64,000 nucleotides of DNA from Streptomyces sp. NBC_01351. GTDB taxonomy: Bacteria > Actinomycetota > Actinomycetes > Streptomycetales > Streptomycetaceae. The position numbers were made by a program, and so were the translations under genes. The notes under the pieces are model-generated. The model saw only the letters and a list, made by a program, of their open reading frames with translations. It searched no databases and was not told the DNA's origin. Position 1 is the first letter of the stretch, and the number at the start of each line of letters is the position of its first letter. Shown here in pieces: positions 7,678-17,100 of the stretch. The DNA is taken from contig NZ_CP108356.1 of assembly GCF_036237315.1 (NCBI RefSeq), positions 4,460,501 to 4,524,500 of the forward strand, read 5' to 3'.

Positions 7678-8961
7678 CTAGAGGAACGAGTTGATCTCGA
7701 TCGTCTCGGTACGGCCCGGGCCGACGCCGATCGCGGAGATCGGGGCGCCCGACATCTCCTCGAGGGCCTTGACGTACGCCTGGGCGTTCGCCGGCAGGTC
7801 CTCGAAGGTCTTGGCCTTGGTGATGTCCTCGGACCAGCCGGGGAGGTATTCGTAGATCGGCTTCGCGTGGTGGAAGTCCGACTGCGAGTACGGGAGCTCC
7901 TCGACGCGCTTGCCGTCGATCTCGTACGCCACGCAGACCGGGATCTGCTCCCAGCCGGTCAGGACGTCCAGCTTGGTGAGGAAGAAGTCCGTCAGGCCGT
8001 TGACGCGGGTCGCGTAGCGCGCGATCGGCGCGTCGAACCAGCCGCAGCGACGGTCGCGGCCGGTGGTCACACCGCGCTCGCCACCGATGCGGCGCAGGTC
8101 CTCGCCGTCCTTGTCGAACAGCTCGGTCGGGAACGGGCCGGCGCCGACGCGGGTCGTGTAGGCCTTCAGGATGCCGATGACGCGGCTGATCTTCGTCGGG
8201 CCGACACCCGTACCGGTGCAGGCGCCGCCCGCGGTCGGGTTCGAGGAGGTGACGAAGGGGTACGTGCCGTGGTCGACGTCGAGCAGGGTGCCCTGGCCGC
8301 CCTCGAAGAGCACGACCTTGTCCTCGTCCAGCGCGTTGTTGAGGATCAGGGTGGTGTCGGCGACGTAGCCCTTGATCTGGTCCGCGTACTGGAGCATCTC
8401 TTCGACGATCTGGGCGGCGTCGATCGCGCGGCGGTTGTACAGCTTCGCGAGGAGCTGGTTCTTGCCCTCCAGCGCCGCTTCGACCTTCTGGGTGAGGATC
8501 GACTCGTCGTAGAGGTCCTGGACGCGGATGCCGACGCGGTTGATCTTGTCCGCGTACGTCGGGCCGATGCCGCGGCCGGTCGTACCGATCTTGCGCTTGC
8601 CGAGGAAACGCTCGCCGACCTTGTCGAGCGTGACGTTGTACGGCGTGATCAGGTGCGCGTTGCCGCTGATGAGCAGCTTGGAGGTGTCGATGCCGCGCTC
8701 GTTCAGGCCGCGCAGCTCGGAGAGCAGGACGGCCGGGTCGACGACGACGCCGTTACCGATGACCGGGGTGCATCCGGGGGAGAGGATGCCGGAAGGGAGA
8801 AGGTGCAGCGCGTACTTCTGGTCGCCTACGACGACCGTGTGGCCGGCGTTGTTGCCACCCTGGTAGCGCACTACATAGTCAACGGATCCACCGAGCAGGT
8901 CGGTGGCCTTTCCCTTGCCCTCGTCACCCCACTGAGCTCCGAGCAGCACAAGAGCGGGCAC
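7678..8961 (-). CDS. purA: Adenylosuccinate synthetase
   Basis: A 427-residue enzyme making adenylosuccinate from IMP, aspartate and GTP, the first committed step to AMP. Motifs in order: [17 protein letters not shown] at the N-terminus (P-loop region and catalytic Asp), [20 protein letters not shown] near 130, [21 protein letters not shown] near 220, and [10 protein letters not shown] at the C-terminus. Start is GTG 8961. Length matches the family. It stands alone and is divergent from the next gene. Confidence 0.97.
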   Translation of the reverse strand: MPALVLLGAQWGDEGKGKATDLLGGSVDYVVRYQGGNNAGHTVVVGDQKYALHLLPSGILSPGCTPVIGNGVVVDPAVLLSELRGLNERGIDTSKLLISGNAHLITPYNVTLDKVGERFLGKRKIGTTGRGIGPTYADKINRVGIRVQDLYDESILTQKVEAALEGKNQLLAKLYNRRAIDAAQIVEEMLQYADQIKGYVADTTLILNNALDEDKVVLFEGGQGTLLDVDHGTYPFVTSSNPTAGGACTGTGVGPTKISRVIGILKAYTTRVGAGPFPTELFDKDGEDLRRIGGERGVTTGRDRRCGWFDAPIARYATRVNGLTDFFLTKLDVLTGWEQIPVCVAYEIDGKRVEELPYSQSDFHHAKPIYEYLPGWSEDITKAKTFEDLPANAQAYVKALEEMSGAPISAIGVGPGRTETIEINSFL

Positions 8962-9062
8962 AGGCGTACACCTCTTCCGGATGGGGCATGTCCAAGGTCA
9001 GGGGGCGTACGACGATGTACACCGCAGGCTGAGCCGTCGGACCGGTACCCCGGAATAGACGA

Positions 9063-9090
9063 AGGCCCTGGCGCAATAGCGCAAGGGCCT
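9063..9090. promoter_or_regulatory. Hairpin in the divergent purA leader region
   Basis: AGGCCCT-G-GCGC, loop AATA, then GCGC-A-AGGGCCT forms an 11-bp stem with one mismatch, about 100 bases upstream of the purA start and 34 bases before the divergent gene. Its place in a promoter region rather than after a gene suggests a leader structure or attenuator. No purine riboswitch features were recognised. Confidence 0.45.
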
Positions 9091-9124
9091 CTTGCACAAA
9101 GATGCTACCCGAGGAAGGACCGAG

Positions 9125-10012
9125 GTGTCGGCTCCAGAGCCCACCATGAGCCATGCGGGCGCGCCGGTAGGCGGCCTGCTCGTGCTCGTCGACCCGGTCG
9201 CCCGCCGTCTTGACGGCGAGTCCGTGCGGATCGCGAAAGATGTGTTGTCAGCGGGCGCGGCGGCGAAAATTTGCCTCCCGGACTCATCGGAGGAGTTCGC
9301 GCGGGCTCTTGCCCGCCGGGGTCATCGGCGGTTGGTGATCGTCGGGGACGACCGGGCTCTGGTGCGGGCCGTCGGGTTGCTGCACCGGGAGCGGGGGCTG
9401 TCCGACGGGGCCGTTTCCCTGATTCCGGTGGGGCCAGTGGGGTCACTGGGGCTGGCGAGGTCGCTCGGCGTGCCACTTTCGGCCGTTTCCGCGGCGCGGG
9501 CCGTGCTGGACGGCGCGGTCCGCGTCTGTGACCTGCTGGTCGACGACAGCGACGGGGTGGTGCTGGGGGACCTGCGGATCCCGTCGGCCGACCGCCCGGC
9601 GGCCCGCCCGGCGGGGCCGTCGGTGTGGAACGCGTACCGCTCGCTCGTACGCACCCTGGTGCGCCCGCCGGTGTCCGGCGCGGCGGCGCCGGGGCGGGGG
9701 CTGCGCGTGGAGGCGGACGGGGTGGTGCTGGCCGATGTCGACGAGCCCGTGCTGGACGTGTCGGTGGCGGCCCGGGACGGCCTGGCGGAGGTGGTGGTCC
9801 GGTCGGGGTCGGGCGCGGACTCCGCTCCCGGCTTCGGCTCCGGCTCCGGCTCCGGTTCCGGCGGGCCCCGGGTCGCCCGGGTGCGGTCGGTGACGGTGTC
9901 GGGGGCGGACTTCCGCTACCGGGCCGACCAGGCGGTGACCGGCCCGGTCCGGCGGCGTACGTGGACGCTGCACCCCGGGGCGTGGGGCCTGACGCTGCCG
10001 CACCAGCGGTGA
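9125..10012 (+). CDS. Diacylglycerol-kinase-like protein with degenerate catalytic motifs
   Basis: A 295-residue protein. GTG 9125 has an AGGAAGG sequence upstream; ATG 9146 is an alternative. Its order of elements resembles the DAGK/NAD-kinase catalytic fold: a LLVLVDP strand, then RRLVIVGDDRALVRAV where GGDGT is expected, then SLIPVGPVGSLGLARSLGVP where LPxGTxNDxAR is expected. A C-terminal beta domain follows, containing a Ser/Gly repeat (GSGSGSGSGG). Loss of the glycine-rich nucleotide loop makes lipid-kinase activity doubtful. Confidence 0.6.
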   Translation: MSAPEPTMSHAGAPVGGLLVLVDPVARRLDGESVRIAKDVLSAGAAAKICLPDSSEEFARALARRGHRRLVIVGDDRALVRAVGLLHRERGLSDGAVSLIPVGPVGSLGLARSLGVPLSAVSAARAVLDGAVRVCDLLVDDSDGVVLGDLRIPSADRPAARPAGPSVWNAYRSLVRTLVRPPVSGAAAPGRGLRVEADGVVLADVDEPVLDVSVAARDGLAEVVVRSGSGADSAPGFGSGSGSGSGGPRVARVRSVTVSGADFRYRADQAVTGPVRRRTWTLHPGAWGLTLPHQR

Positions 10013-10028
10013 CCCGGCCGCGCGCGGC

Positions 10029-11231
10029 TCAGAACTCGACCAGCAACCGCTCCAGCCCCCGGATGACATAACCGTCCCGCCACTGCGGCTCCTCGACGAG
10101 CCGCAGTGGCGGGACGCCGTCCGCCAGCAGAGCCCCGAACGAGGCCTCCAGCTCCCGGCGCGCGAGCGGCGCCCCCAGGCAGTAGTGGATCCCGGCCCCG
10201 AAGCTCAGGTGAGGATTGTCGGCCCGTACGAGGTCCAGCGCGTCGGGGTCGGCGAAGCGCGCGGGATCCCGGTTCGCGGACCCGAACAACAGTGCGACCT
10301 CGGCCCCGCGGGGGACGAGGGTGTCCCCGATCCGGACGTCGTCGAGCACCCAGCGCTCGAACATCTGCAGGGGCGTGTCGTACCGCATGAGTTCATCCAC
10401 AGCTGTGGACAACTTTTCGGGATTGCGCCGCAGGTCCGCCAACTGGGCGGGATTGCGGAACAGCGCCCACCATCCGTTGACGGTCGTGTTGACCGTGGCC
10501 TCGTGACCGGCGTTCAGCAGGAGCACGCACGTGGAGATCATCTCCTGCTCGCTGAGCCGGCCCTCGTCATCGTGGGCGGCGATCAGCCCGGAGATCAAAT
10601 CCTCCCCGGGACGCGCCCGCCGCTCGGCGATCAGCCCCCGCAGGTAGGCGCTGAACTCCACGCTCGCCCGCACCGCGCGCCGCGCCGTCTCCTCGTCCGG
10701 CCGGAGCTCGTACATCCCGCAGATGTCCGCCGACCAGGGCCGCAGCAGTCCCCGGTCCGCCTCCGGCACGCCCAGCAGCTCCGCGATGACGGCCACCGGC
10801 AGCGGCTCGGCGACGGCGGTGAGCAGATCCCCGCCCCCGTCCGCGAGCAGCCGCCCCACCAGCCCTTGGGCGAGGCTCCGCACGGCGGGCACGAGCCGCT
10901 CCACCGTGCGCGGGGTGAAGGCCTTCGCCACGAGCCTCCGCACCCGCGCGTGCGCGGGGTCCTCCAGGTCCAGCAGGCCGTTGCCGTTGAGCACGTGGAA
11001 GGGCTCGTGCTCCGCCGGCGGGGCCTCGCGGCCGAACTCCTCGTGCGAGAAGCGGTGCAGGTAGGTCCGCCCCAGCCGCCGGTCCCGCAGCAGCGTGCTC
11101 ACATCGGCGTAGTGCGGCACCAACCACTGCCCGGTGGCCTCCCACCAGATGGCCCGCCCCTGCTCCCGCAACTCCCGGTACGCCGGATACGGATCGGCGA
11201 CGAACCCCGCGTCCCACGGATCAAAGCCCAT
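10029..11231 (-). CDS. Cytochrome P450 (CYP107-like)
   Basis: A 400-residue soluble bacterial P450. It has the I-helix oxygen-activation motif LLNAGHEAT near residue 235, the K-helix ExxR within DELMRYDTP near 280, and the haem-binding loop FGAGIHYCLGAPLAR near 345 with the axial cysteine. Length and sequence resemble CYP107-type hydroxylases. No ferredoxin or reductase gene is adjacent, so electrons would come from elsewhere. The HD-domain gene lies 20 bases upstream on the same strand. Substrate unknown. Confidence 0.9.
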   Translation of the reverse strand: MGFDPWDAGFVADPYPAYRELREQGRAIWWEATGQWLVPHYADVSTLLRDRRLGRTYLHRFSHEEFGREAPPAEHEPFHVLNGNGLLDLEDPAHARVRRLVAKAFTPRTVERLVPAVRSLAQGLVGRLLADGGGDLLTAVAEPLPVAVIAELLGVPEADRGLLRPWSADICGMYELRPDEETARRAVRASVEFSAYLRGLIAERRARPGEDLISGLIAAHDDEGRLSEQEMISTCVLLLNAGHEATVNTTVNGWWALFRNPAQLADLRRNPEKLSTAVDELMRYDTPLQMFERWVLDDVRIGDTLVPRGAEVALLFGSANRDPARFADPDALDLVRADNPHLSFGAGIHYCLGAPLARRELEASFGALLADGVPPLRLVEEPQWRDGYVIRGLERLLVEF

Positions 11232-11251
11232 CCCCGCACCCTAACGGGGTG

Positions 11252-11914
11252 TCACTCCTCCCACCGGGAACCCTGGATCACCTCCACGAAATCCCCCGGG
11301 ACGAAGTCGGGCGTGAAGTGCCGCAGGACATCGGCCTTCACATTGCCGAACGTTGTGTCCGGCTTCTGCTCGATCCCCTCGGTGAAGGCCCGGAGGATCC
11401 GCCGCTTGAAGTCCGGCCGGGGGTGCAGTGCGGTGATCTCGGCGCGGGCGGCCGCGCCGATGTCGTCGAAGCCGATGCCCAAGACGTCGTACTCCACGCC
11501 CGCCGTCACCAGCGCCACCTCCGGTTCCATGAACTCCGGTATCCCGGGGGTGGTGTGCAGCGCGATCGCCGTCCACACCCGGCGGATGCCGTCCTCCGGG
11601 ATTCCGTGGCGCTCCAGGAACCGCCGGGCCTCGTCCGCGCCGTCGACCTCGAAGCGGCGCCCGCTCGCCCGGAACCGCTTCCCTAGCCCCAGATCGTGGA
11701 ACATCGCCCCGACGTACAGCAGTTCCGGATCGAAGGCGAGCCCCCGCCGCCGTCCCTGGAGGCTCCCGAACCAGTACACCCGCCGCGAGTGGTGGTAGAT
11801 CAACTCGCTGGTGGTGTCCCGCACCAGCTCGGTCGCCTCCGCGGCGAGCTTCCCCTCCGGCACCGCCACCCCGGCGGCCGTGTTCCCTCGCGCTCCCATG
11901 CCGTGCCTGTTCAC
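11252..11914 (-). CDS. HD-domain protein (cyanamide-hydratase-like)
   Basis: A 220-residue protein from GTG 11914, which has AGGAG five bases upstream. It contains the metal-binding pattern of HD hydrolases: H in YHHSRRVYWFG, then LLYVGAMFHDLGLGKRF (the HD pair), and a later IALHTTPGI. This arrangement is seen in cyanamide-hydratase-like and related HD proteins. It is divergent from the GlxA-type regulator and just upstream of the P450 gene, so co-expression with either is possible. A paralogue with the same architecture lies at 40479-41069. Substrate unknown. Confidence 0.75.
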   Translation of the reverse strand: MNRHGMGARGNTAAGVAVPEGKLAAEATELVRDTTSELIYHHSRRVYWFGSLQGRRRGLAFDPELLYVGAMFHDLGLGKRFRASGRRFEVDGADEARRFLERHGIPEDGIRRVWTAIALHTTPGIPEFMEPEVALVTAGVEYDVLGIGFDDIGAAARAEITALHPRPDFKRRILRAFTEGIEQKPDTTFGNVKADVLRHFTPDFVPGDFVEVIQGSRWEE

Positions 11915-12026
11915 ACCTGCTCCTCTCGACGTACCTCCAGCCTCCTCGCGCCGTCTCCCGCCCGCCATGTCCCCGTGGCCACACACCCCACACATCCGGA
12001 CATCCCTCCCCGCTACCGTGCAGCCC

Positions 12027-13007
12027 ATGGGCACCCACACGATCACCGTCCTCGCCTTCGACGGCGTGCGTCTCCTGGACGTCGCCGCCCCGCTGGAGGT
12101 CTTCGCCACCGCCGGGGACCCCTATGCCGTGCAGGTCTGCACCCCCGACGGTGCCCCCGTCCGCACCTCCACCGGCCTGCGGATAGACGCCGACCTCCCG
12201 GCCGGCGAGGTCGAGCGCACCGCCACCCTGGTGGTCCCCGGCCCCGCGGACCTGGCCACCCTGCGCACCAGGCCCGAACTGGTCGAGCTCGTAGCCCGGC
12301 TGGCCGCCCGCGCCGACCGGGTCGCCGCCGTCTGTACCGGCGCCTTCGTCCTCGCCGCCGCCGGCCTCCTGGACGGCCGCAGGGCCACCACCCACTGGGA
12401 GCACGCCGCCGACCTGGCCCGCGCCTACCCCGGCACCACCGTCACCCCCGACGCCATCTACGTCCAGGACGGGCCCGTGCTCACCTCCGCCGGAGTCACC
12501 GCCGGCATCGACGTCTGCCTGGCCCTCGTGGAACAGGACCTCGGCCCCGACACCGCCCGCCGAGTCGCCCGCGACCTGGTGGTGTTCCTGCAACGCCCCG
12601 GCGGTCAGTCGCAGTTCTCCGCGGCCTCCCGCACCTCACCCACCCGTGATCCGGTGCTGCGCCCCCTGCTCGACGCCATGGCCGCGGATCCCGCGGCCGA
12701 CCACAGCCTCCCGGCCCTCGCCCGCCGCGCGGGCCTCAGCGCCCGCCACCTCTCCCGTCTCTTCAAGGCCCACACCGGCACCACGCCGGCCGCCCACCTG
12801 GAGACCCTCCGCCTGGAAGCCGCCCGGACCTTCCTGGAACAGGGAGAACCGGTCACCGTCGCGGCCCGCCGCAGCGGCCTCGGCACCGACGAATCCCTCC
12901 GCCGGGCCTTCGCCCGCCACCTCGGCACCACCCCCTCCGCCTACGCGTCCCGCTTCCGCACCACCCGGACCGAGCCCTACGCTGGGGTCACCAGCCGGGT
13001 CTCGTAG
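12027..13007 (+). CDS. GlxA-type regulator (DJ-1/PfpI domain plus AraC HTH)
   Basis: A 326-residue protein. Residues ~1-185 form a class I glutamine-amidotransferase-like DJ-1 domain (TVLAFDGVRLLDVAAPLEVF; VAAVCTGAFVLAAAGLLDGR with the elbow cysteine; TTHWEHA). Residues ~210-315 are an AraC double HTH (LARRAGLSARHLSRLFKAHT; RSGLGTDESLRRAF). Such proteins are transcriptional activators responding to small metabolites. It is divergent from the HD-domain gene, and its 3' end overlaps the convergent response-regulator gene by 31 bases. Confidence 0.9.
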   Translation: MGTHTITVLAFDGVRLLDVAAPLEVFATAGDPYAVQVCTPDGAPVRTSTGLRIDADLPAGEVERTATLVVPGPADLATLRTRPELVELVARLAARADRVAAVCTGAFVLAAAGLLDGRRATTHWEHAADLARAYPGTTVTPDAIYVQDGPVLTSAGVTAGIDVCLALVEQDLGPDTARRVARDLVVFLQRPGGQSQFSAASRTSPTRDPVLRPLLDAMAADPAADHSLPALARRAGLSARHLSRLFKAHTGTTPAAHLETLRLEAARTFLEQGEPVTVAARRSGLGTDESLRRAFARHLGTTPSAYASRFRTTRTEPYAGVTSRVS

Positions 13008-13636
13008 GCGAACACCGCCGCCTGCGTCCGGTCCCGCAGCCCCAACTTCACCAGGATCCGACTCACATGGGTCTTGATCGTCGACTCCGCGACGACGAGC
13101 CGGTCCGCTATCTCCGCGTTGGACAGCCCCTGCGCGATCAGTACCAGCACCTCCGTCTCCCGATCCGTCAACTCACCCACCCCCGCCGGGTCGGTGAACC
13201 TGCGCGCCTCGGAGAGCTTTGAGAACTCCGCGATCAGCCGCTTGGTCACCGAAGGCGCCAGCAGGGCCTCCCCGGCCGCCACGACCCGCACCCCGTCCGC
13301 CAGCTGACGGGCCGACGCGTCCTTGAGCAGGAACCCGGAGGCCCCGGCCCGCAGCGCCTGGTACACGTACTCGTCGAGGTCGAAGGTCGTCAGGACCAGC
13401 ACCTTCGCGTCCGTGTCGGCGGCCACGATCTCCCGCGTCGCCTCAAGACCGTTCATCTCCGGCATCCGGATGTCCATCAGCACCACGTCCGGCCGGAGCG
13501 CCGCCACCTGCGCGACGGCCTCCCGGCCGTCGACCGCCTCGCCCACCACCTCGATGCCCTCCATGGCATTGAGCAGGACGGAGAACCCCTCGCGCACCAT
13601 CATCTGGTCGTCGACGATCAGCACCCTGATCGTCAT
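12977..13636 (-). CDS. NarL/LuxR-family response regulator (pair A)
   Basis: A 219-residue response regulator. The receiver domain has the acidic pair and phospho-acceptor in VLIVDDQMMVREGF and DVVLMDIRMPEMNGLE (Asp near residue 54), with KVLVLTTFDLDEYVY. The C-terminal LuxR HTH is LTDRETEVLVLIAQGLSNAEI. It overlaps the kinase gene by four bases (ATGA), so it is translationally coupled. It is closely similar to the regulator at 15071-15742, pointing to duplication. Targets unknown. Confidence 0.95.
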   Translation of the reverse strand: MTIRVLIVDDQMMVREGFSVLLNAMEGIEVVGEAVDGREAVAQVAALRPDVVLMDIRMPEMNGLEATREIVAADTDAKVLVLTTFDLDEYVYQALRAGASGFLLKDASARQLADGVRVVAAGEALLAPSVTKRLIAEFSKLSEARRFTDPAGVGELTDRETEVLVLIAQGLSNAEIADRLVVAESTIKTHVSRILVKLGLRDRTQAAVFAYETRLVTPA

Positions 13637-14982
13637 GCCGGCCCCTCCTCCGGCGCCGTGACCGCCACCGGACGGCTGGGCACGGGTATGAACACCGCCA
13701 CCTCGTACCCGCCGCCGGCCGTCTCGCCGGCCGTCATCTCCCCCTCCAGCATGGCCACCCGCTCCCGCATGCCGGTGATCCCGTGCCCGGCCCCGGGCGA
13801 CGGCCGCACATCCCCGGTCGGCGCCTCATTGACGACCCGTATCCCCAGCCCGCCCAGTACGTAACTGACCTCCACCCCGGCCACCGCACCCGGCGCGTGC
13901 CGCAGCGTGTTGCTCAGGGCCTCCTGGATGATCCGGTACGCCGACAGCTCCACCCCCTGAGGCAGCTCCCGCACCGCGCCCGTCACCGTCTTCTCCACGC
14001 TCAGCCCGGCCTCCCGCACATTGGCCAGCAGACCGTCCAGCGAGGCCAGCGTCGGCTGCGGGGCGTCCGGCGCCTCGTAGTCCGCGGAGCGCACCACACC
14101 CAGCACCCGCCGCAGCTCCGTCAGGGCCGCCACCGCGTTCTCCCGGATGGTGACGAACGCCGCCTCCAACTCCGGCGGCGGGTTCTTCACCCGGTACGGC
14201 GCGGCCTCCGCCTGGATCGCCACCACCGACATGTGGTGGGCCACCACGTCGTGCAGCTCCCGCGCGATCGTCGTCCGCTCCTCCAGCAGGGTCCGCTTGT
14301 CCCGCTCGACCGCCGTGACCTCCTGCTGCGCGCTCACCTCCGCCTTGGCGTGCCGGCGTATCTGGATGCTGCTCGCGATCACCAGTGCGAACGCCGAGAA
14401 CACGGCCATCTCCGGCAGGTTCGTCCCCGCCCCGTACGCGTACCCGCTCCTGAAGACCACCGACAGGATGAAGCCGAGCGCGAGGGTGAGCGTCCACATC
14501 CAGGCCGCCACCCTGGGGCCGGTCCGCAGGGTGACGATCACCATGACGGCGATGTACGCGAGGAAGCTGCCCGGGGTCCACGGCCAGCTCGCCTCGCTGC
14601 CGAGCGCGGCGAACAGCACCGTCATGGCGACGGCCGCCCACCAGGCCGCGACCGGCCGCACCAGCGTCATCACGACCGGGGCCGCGGAGATCATCCCGAT
14701 GAGGAGCTCGCCGGTATCCCCGAGGTAGCTCGACTGCGTGCCCGCCGTGAACACCATCACGAAGAGGGCCAGCGCCCCCACCATCGCGTACCGCGTCCAC
14801 GGGAAGTGCCTGCGTATCGCCCGGGGAAGCCGGCGCACGATTCGCCCGGGCGTCTCCTGCAGCGGCAGCGGCCGGTAGGCGAAGGCGTTGGTGACGAGGT
14901 CCTGGCGCAGGGTCTCGATCACCCCCGATGCCAGTCGGAACTCAGGTGTCCGGGCTGTACCCCCGGTGGTCGTCTCGCTCAT
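13633..14982 (-). CDS. Sensor histidine kinase (pair A)
   Basis: A 449-residue HisKA_3-type kinase. Roughly five transmembrane segments lie between residues ~65 and 205 with little extracytoplasmic sequence, so the signal is probably sensed in or near the membrane. The phospho-acceptor region is ARELHDVVAHHMSV near residue 245, the N box IIQEALSNTLRHA near 355, and the G box GAGHGITGMRERVAMLEGE near 400. It partners the regulator that overlaps its end. It has a long cytoplasmic N-terminus of about 60 residues. Confidence 0.95.
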   Translation of the reverse strand: MSETTTGGTARTPEFRLASGVIETLRQDLVTNAFAYRPLPLQETPGRIVRRLPRAIRRHFPWTRYAMVGALALFVMVFTAGTQSSYLGDTGELLIGMISAAPVVMTLVRPVAAWWAAVAMTVLFAALGSEASWPWTPGSFLAYIAVMVIVTLRTGPRVAAWMWTLTLALGFILSVVFRSGYAYGAGTNLPEMAVFSAFALVIASSIQIRRHAKAEVSAQQEVTAVERDKRTLLEERTTIARELHDVVAHHMSVVAIQAEAAPYRVKNPPPELEAAFVTIRENAVAALTELRRVLGVVRSADYEAPDAPQPTLASLDGLLANVREAGLSVEKTVTGAVRELPQGVELSAYRIIQEALSNTLRHAPGAVAGVEVSYVLGGLGIRVVNEAPTGDVRPSPGAGHGITGMRERVAMLEGEMTAGETAGGGYEVAVFIPVPSRPVAVTAPEEGPA

Positions 14983-15070
14983 AACAGAACCGTAGGTCCC
15001 GGGTCCCGTAGCCCGCGTCGCCGCCGAAGGGGATTTCCCGACCTCCCCCTCAAGTACTACCCGGGGCAGA

Positions 15071-15742
15071 TCAGTAGCCCGTCGGACGGACCAGACCCGT
15101 CTCGTACGCGAACACCGCCGCCTGCGTGCGGTCCCGCAAGCCCAGCTTCACCAGGATCCGGCCCACATGGGTCTTCACCGTCTGCTCCGCCACGGTCAGG
15201 TGCGACGCGATCTCCGCGTTCGACAGTCCCTGCGCGACGAGCGACAGCACCTCCGTCTCCCGCTCGGTCAGCTCGTCGATCCGCGCCCGCGACGGTGCGC
15301 GCGGCGCCCCCAGCCGCGAGAACTCGGTGATCAGACGCTTCGTGATGTTCGGCGAGAGCAGCGCCTCACCGGCCGCCACCACGCGCACCGCCTCCGCGAG
15401 CTGGTCCGCCGACGCGTCCTTGAGCAGGAAGCCGGAGGCGCCGGCCCGCAGCGCCTCGTACACGTACTCGTCGAGGTCGAAAGTGGTCAGCACCAGCACC
15501 TTCACCTCGGCCCCGGGGACACCGGTGATGACGGACGTCGCCTCGATGCCGCCCATACCCGGCATGCGGATGTCCATCAGGACCACGTCCGGCGCCAGTT
15601 CGGCGACCTTCGCCACGGCGTCGGCCCCGTCCACGGCCTGACCGACCACCTCGATGTCCGGCTGGGCGTTGAGGAGCACGGTGAAGCCCTGCCGGACCAT
15701 CATCTGGTCGTCGGCGATCATCACCTTGATCGGGGTGCTCAT
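15071..15742 (-). CDS. NarL/LuxR-family response regulator (pair B)
   Basis: A 223-residue paralogue of pair A. Receiver motifs are VMIADDQMMVRQGFTVLL and DVVLMDIRMPGMGGIE; the HTH is LTERETEVLSLVAQGLSNAEI. The two regulators share the stretch LTTFDLDEYVYxALRAGASG, showing recent common origin. The recognition helix differs (AEQTVKTHVG against AESTIKTHVS), so targets may partly overlap. The start overlaps the upstream kinase stop by four bases. Confidence 0.95.
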   Translation of the reverse strand: MSTPIKVMIADDQMMVRQGFTVLLNAQPDIEVVGQAVDGADAVAKVAELAPDVVLMDIRMPGMGGIEATSVITGVPGAEVKVLVLTTFDLDEYVYEALRAGASGFLLKDASADQLAEAVRVVAAGEALLSPNITKRLITEFSRLGAPRAPSRARIDELTERETEVLSLVAQGLSNAEIASHLTVAEQTVKTHVGRILVKLGLRDRTQAAVFAYETGLVRPTGY

Positions 15743-17100
15743 GAATTCCTCTTCATCTCGGGGAAGGAGTCGCCGGGCAGGCCCTGCGGATCCATCGGGA
15801 GTACCGCGGTCACCTCGTACCCGCCTTCGGGGCGCGGGCCCGCGGCCAGCTCGCCCCCCAGCATGCCCGCCCGCTCCCGCATCCCCAGCAGTCCGTGCCC
15901 CGCGCCGTTCGAGGGCGGAGCCGGCCGGGTCGGTGCGCTGTTGGCCACGCACAGGTGCAGGTCGCGCGGCCCGTAGGCGATGCCGACCTCCACACGCGAA
16001 CCCGGGGCGTGGCGCAGGCAGTTGCTCAGCGCCTCCTGGACGATGCGGTACGCGGTCAGCTCCACGCCCGGAGTCAACACCCTGCGGACGCCCGCGACTT
16101 CGACGGCGACGTCGAGCCCGGCCCCCCGCACGTTGTCCACGAGGCCGTCCAGTTCGGCCAGGGTGGGCACCGGATGGTGTGGGTTCGCAGGATCGTCCGG
16201 CTGCTCGGAGCGCAGCACGCCCAGCACCCGCCGCAGCTCCGTCAGGGCCTCCAGCGCGTTCTCCCGGATCCCCGCCAGGTTCTCCTTGAGCTCCTCGGAC
16301 GGGTTCTCCACGAGGTGCGGGGCGACCTGGGCCTGGATGGAGATGACGGACATGTGGTGCGCGACGACGTCGTGCAGCTCGCGCGCGATCCGGCTGCGCT
16401 CCTCCAGCAGGGTGCGCCGGGCCCGCTCCTCTTCCGTGAGGGTCTCCTGCTCGACCAGCTCGCCACGGGCCAGGCGCAGGGCGCGCAGCGCGTAGCCGAG
16501 CAGGCCGACGAAACCGAAGATGAGGACGGCCCCGGGCGCGGTGGTCGTGCTGTGCTCCGGCTTGAAGGAGGCTTCGGCCAGGCCGGTACAGGCCACCGAG
16601 ATGCCGACGACAGCGATGGTGACCCGCGGCGGCATGCGCAGGGCGACCAGCAACAGCACCGGGGCGAAGGCGAATGTCCCGGCAGGCGTCCAGGGCCAGG
16701 CCTGGCCCTGCCCGACGTTGCCGTAGATCGCCCAGGCGATGGCGCCTGCCGTGAGCAGGCCGAGCCACCAGGCGGCCATAGGCCGGAACATCGCGAGCGC
16801 GATGGACACACCGGTCAGGATCGCCAGGACCAGTGGGAGTCCTCCGGTGACGTGGTAGTGGTCGCCGAGCTGCTCGGTGGTGAGGAAGCCGAAGAAGGCG
16901 GCGGCGTATGCGACCAGCACGTGCGGCAGCCGGGCCAGCCAGCGCGGCCGCGCCATCCTCGGCAGCGGGTCCCGGTCCAGGGTGCACAACTCCATGGCCA
17001 GCGACCGGAATCGGGACCGGGCGCCGCCTTTGGCGCTGCCGGGGTTTGCGGGGTCGGTCAGGGGCGCGGGAGGTTCGGTCACATCGGCCAGCCTAGACAT
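15739..17100 (-). CDS. Sensor histidine kinase (pair B)
   Basis: A 453-residue HisKA_3 kinase. ATG 17100 is preferred because it gives an eight-base overlap with the acyltransferase gene upstream; an in-frame start at 17148 would run deep into that gene. Membrane segments lie at ~residues 60-190. The H box is ARELHDVVAHHMSVISIQAQ, the N box IVQEALSNCLRHAPG, and the G box GAGHGLLGMRERAGMLGGEL. It is co-transcribed with an acyltransferase and a secreted hydrolase gene, which may be linked to the envelope signal it senses. Confidence 0.93.
   Translation of the reverse strand: MSRLADVTEPPAPLTDPANPGSAKGGARSRFRSLAMELCTLDRDPLPRMARPRWLARLPHVLVAYAAAFFGFLTTEQLGDHYHVTGGLPLVLAILTGVSIALAMFRPMAAWWLGLLTAGAIAWAIYGNVGQGQAWPWTPAGTFAFAPVLLLVALRMPPRVTIAVVGISVACTGLAEASFKPEHSTTTAPGAVLIFGFVGLLGYALRALRLARGELVEQETLTEEERARRTLLEERSRIARELHDVVAHHMSVISIQAQVAPHLVENPSEELKENLAGIRENALEALTELRRVLGVLRSEQPDDPANPHHPVPTLAELDGLVDNVRGAGLDVAVEVAGVRRVLTPGVELTAYRIVQEALSNCLRHAPGSRVEVGIAYGPRDLHLCVANSAPTRPAPPSNGAGHGLLGMRERAGMLGGELAAGPRPEGGYEVTAVLPMDPQGLPGDSFPEMKRNS

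Noticed and set aside
7234..9213. 659-residue plus-strand frame over purA
   Set aside because: purA on the opposite strand has full motif support; this frame is a shadow caused by high GC.
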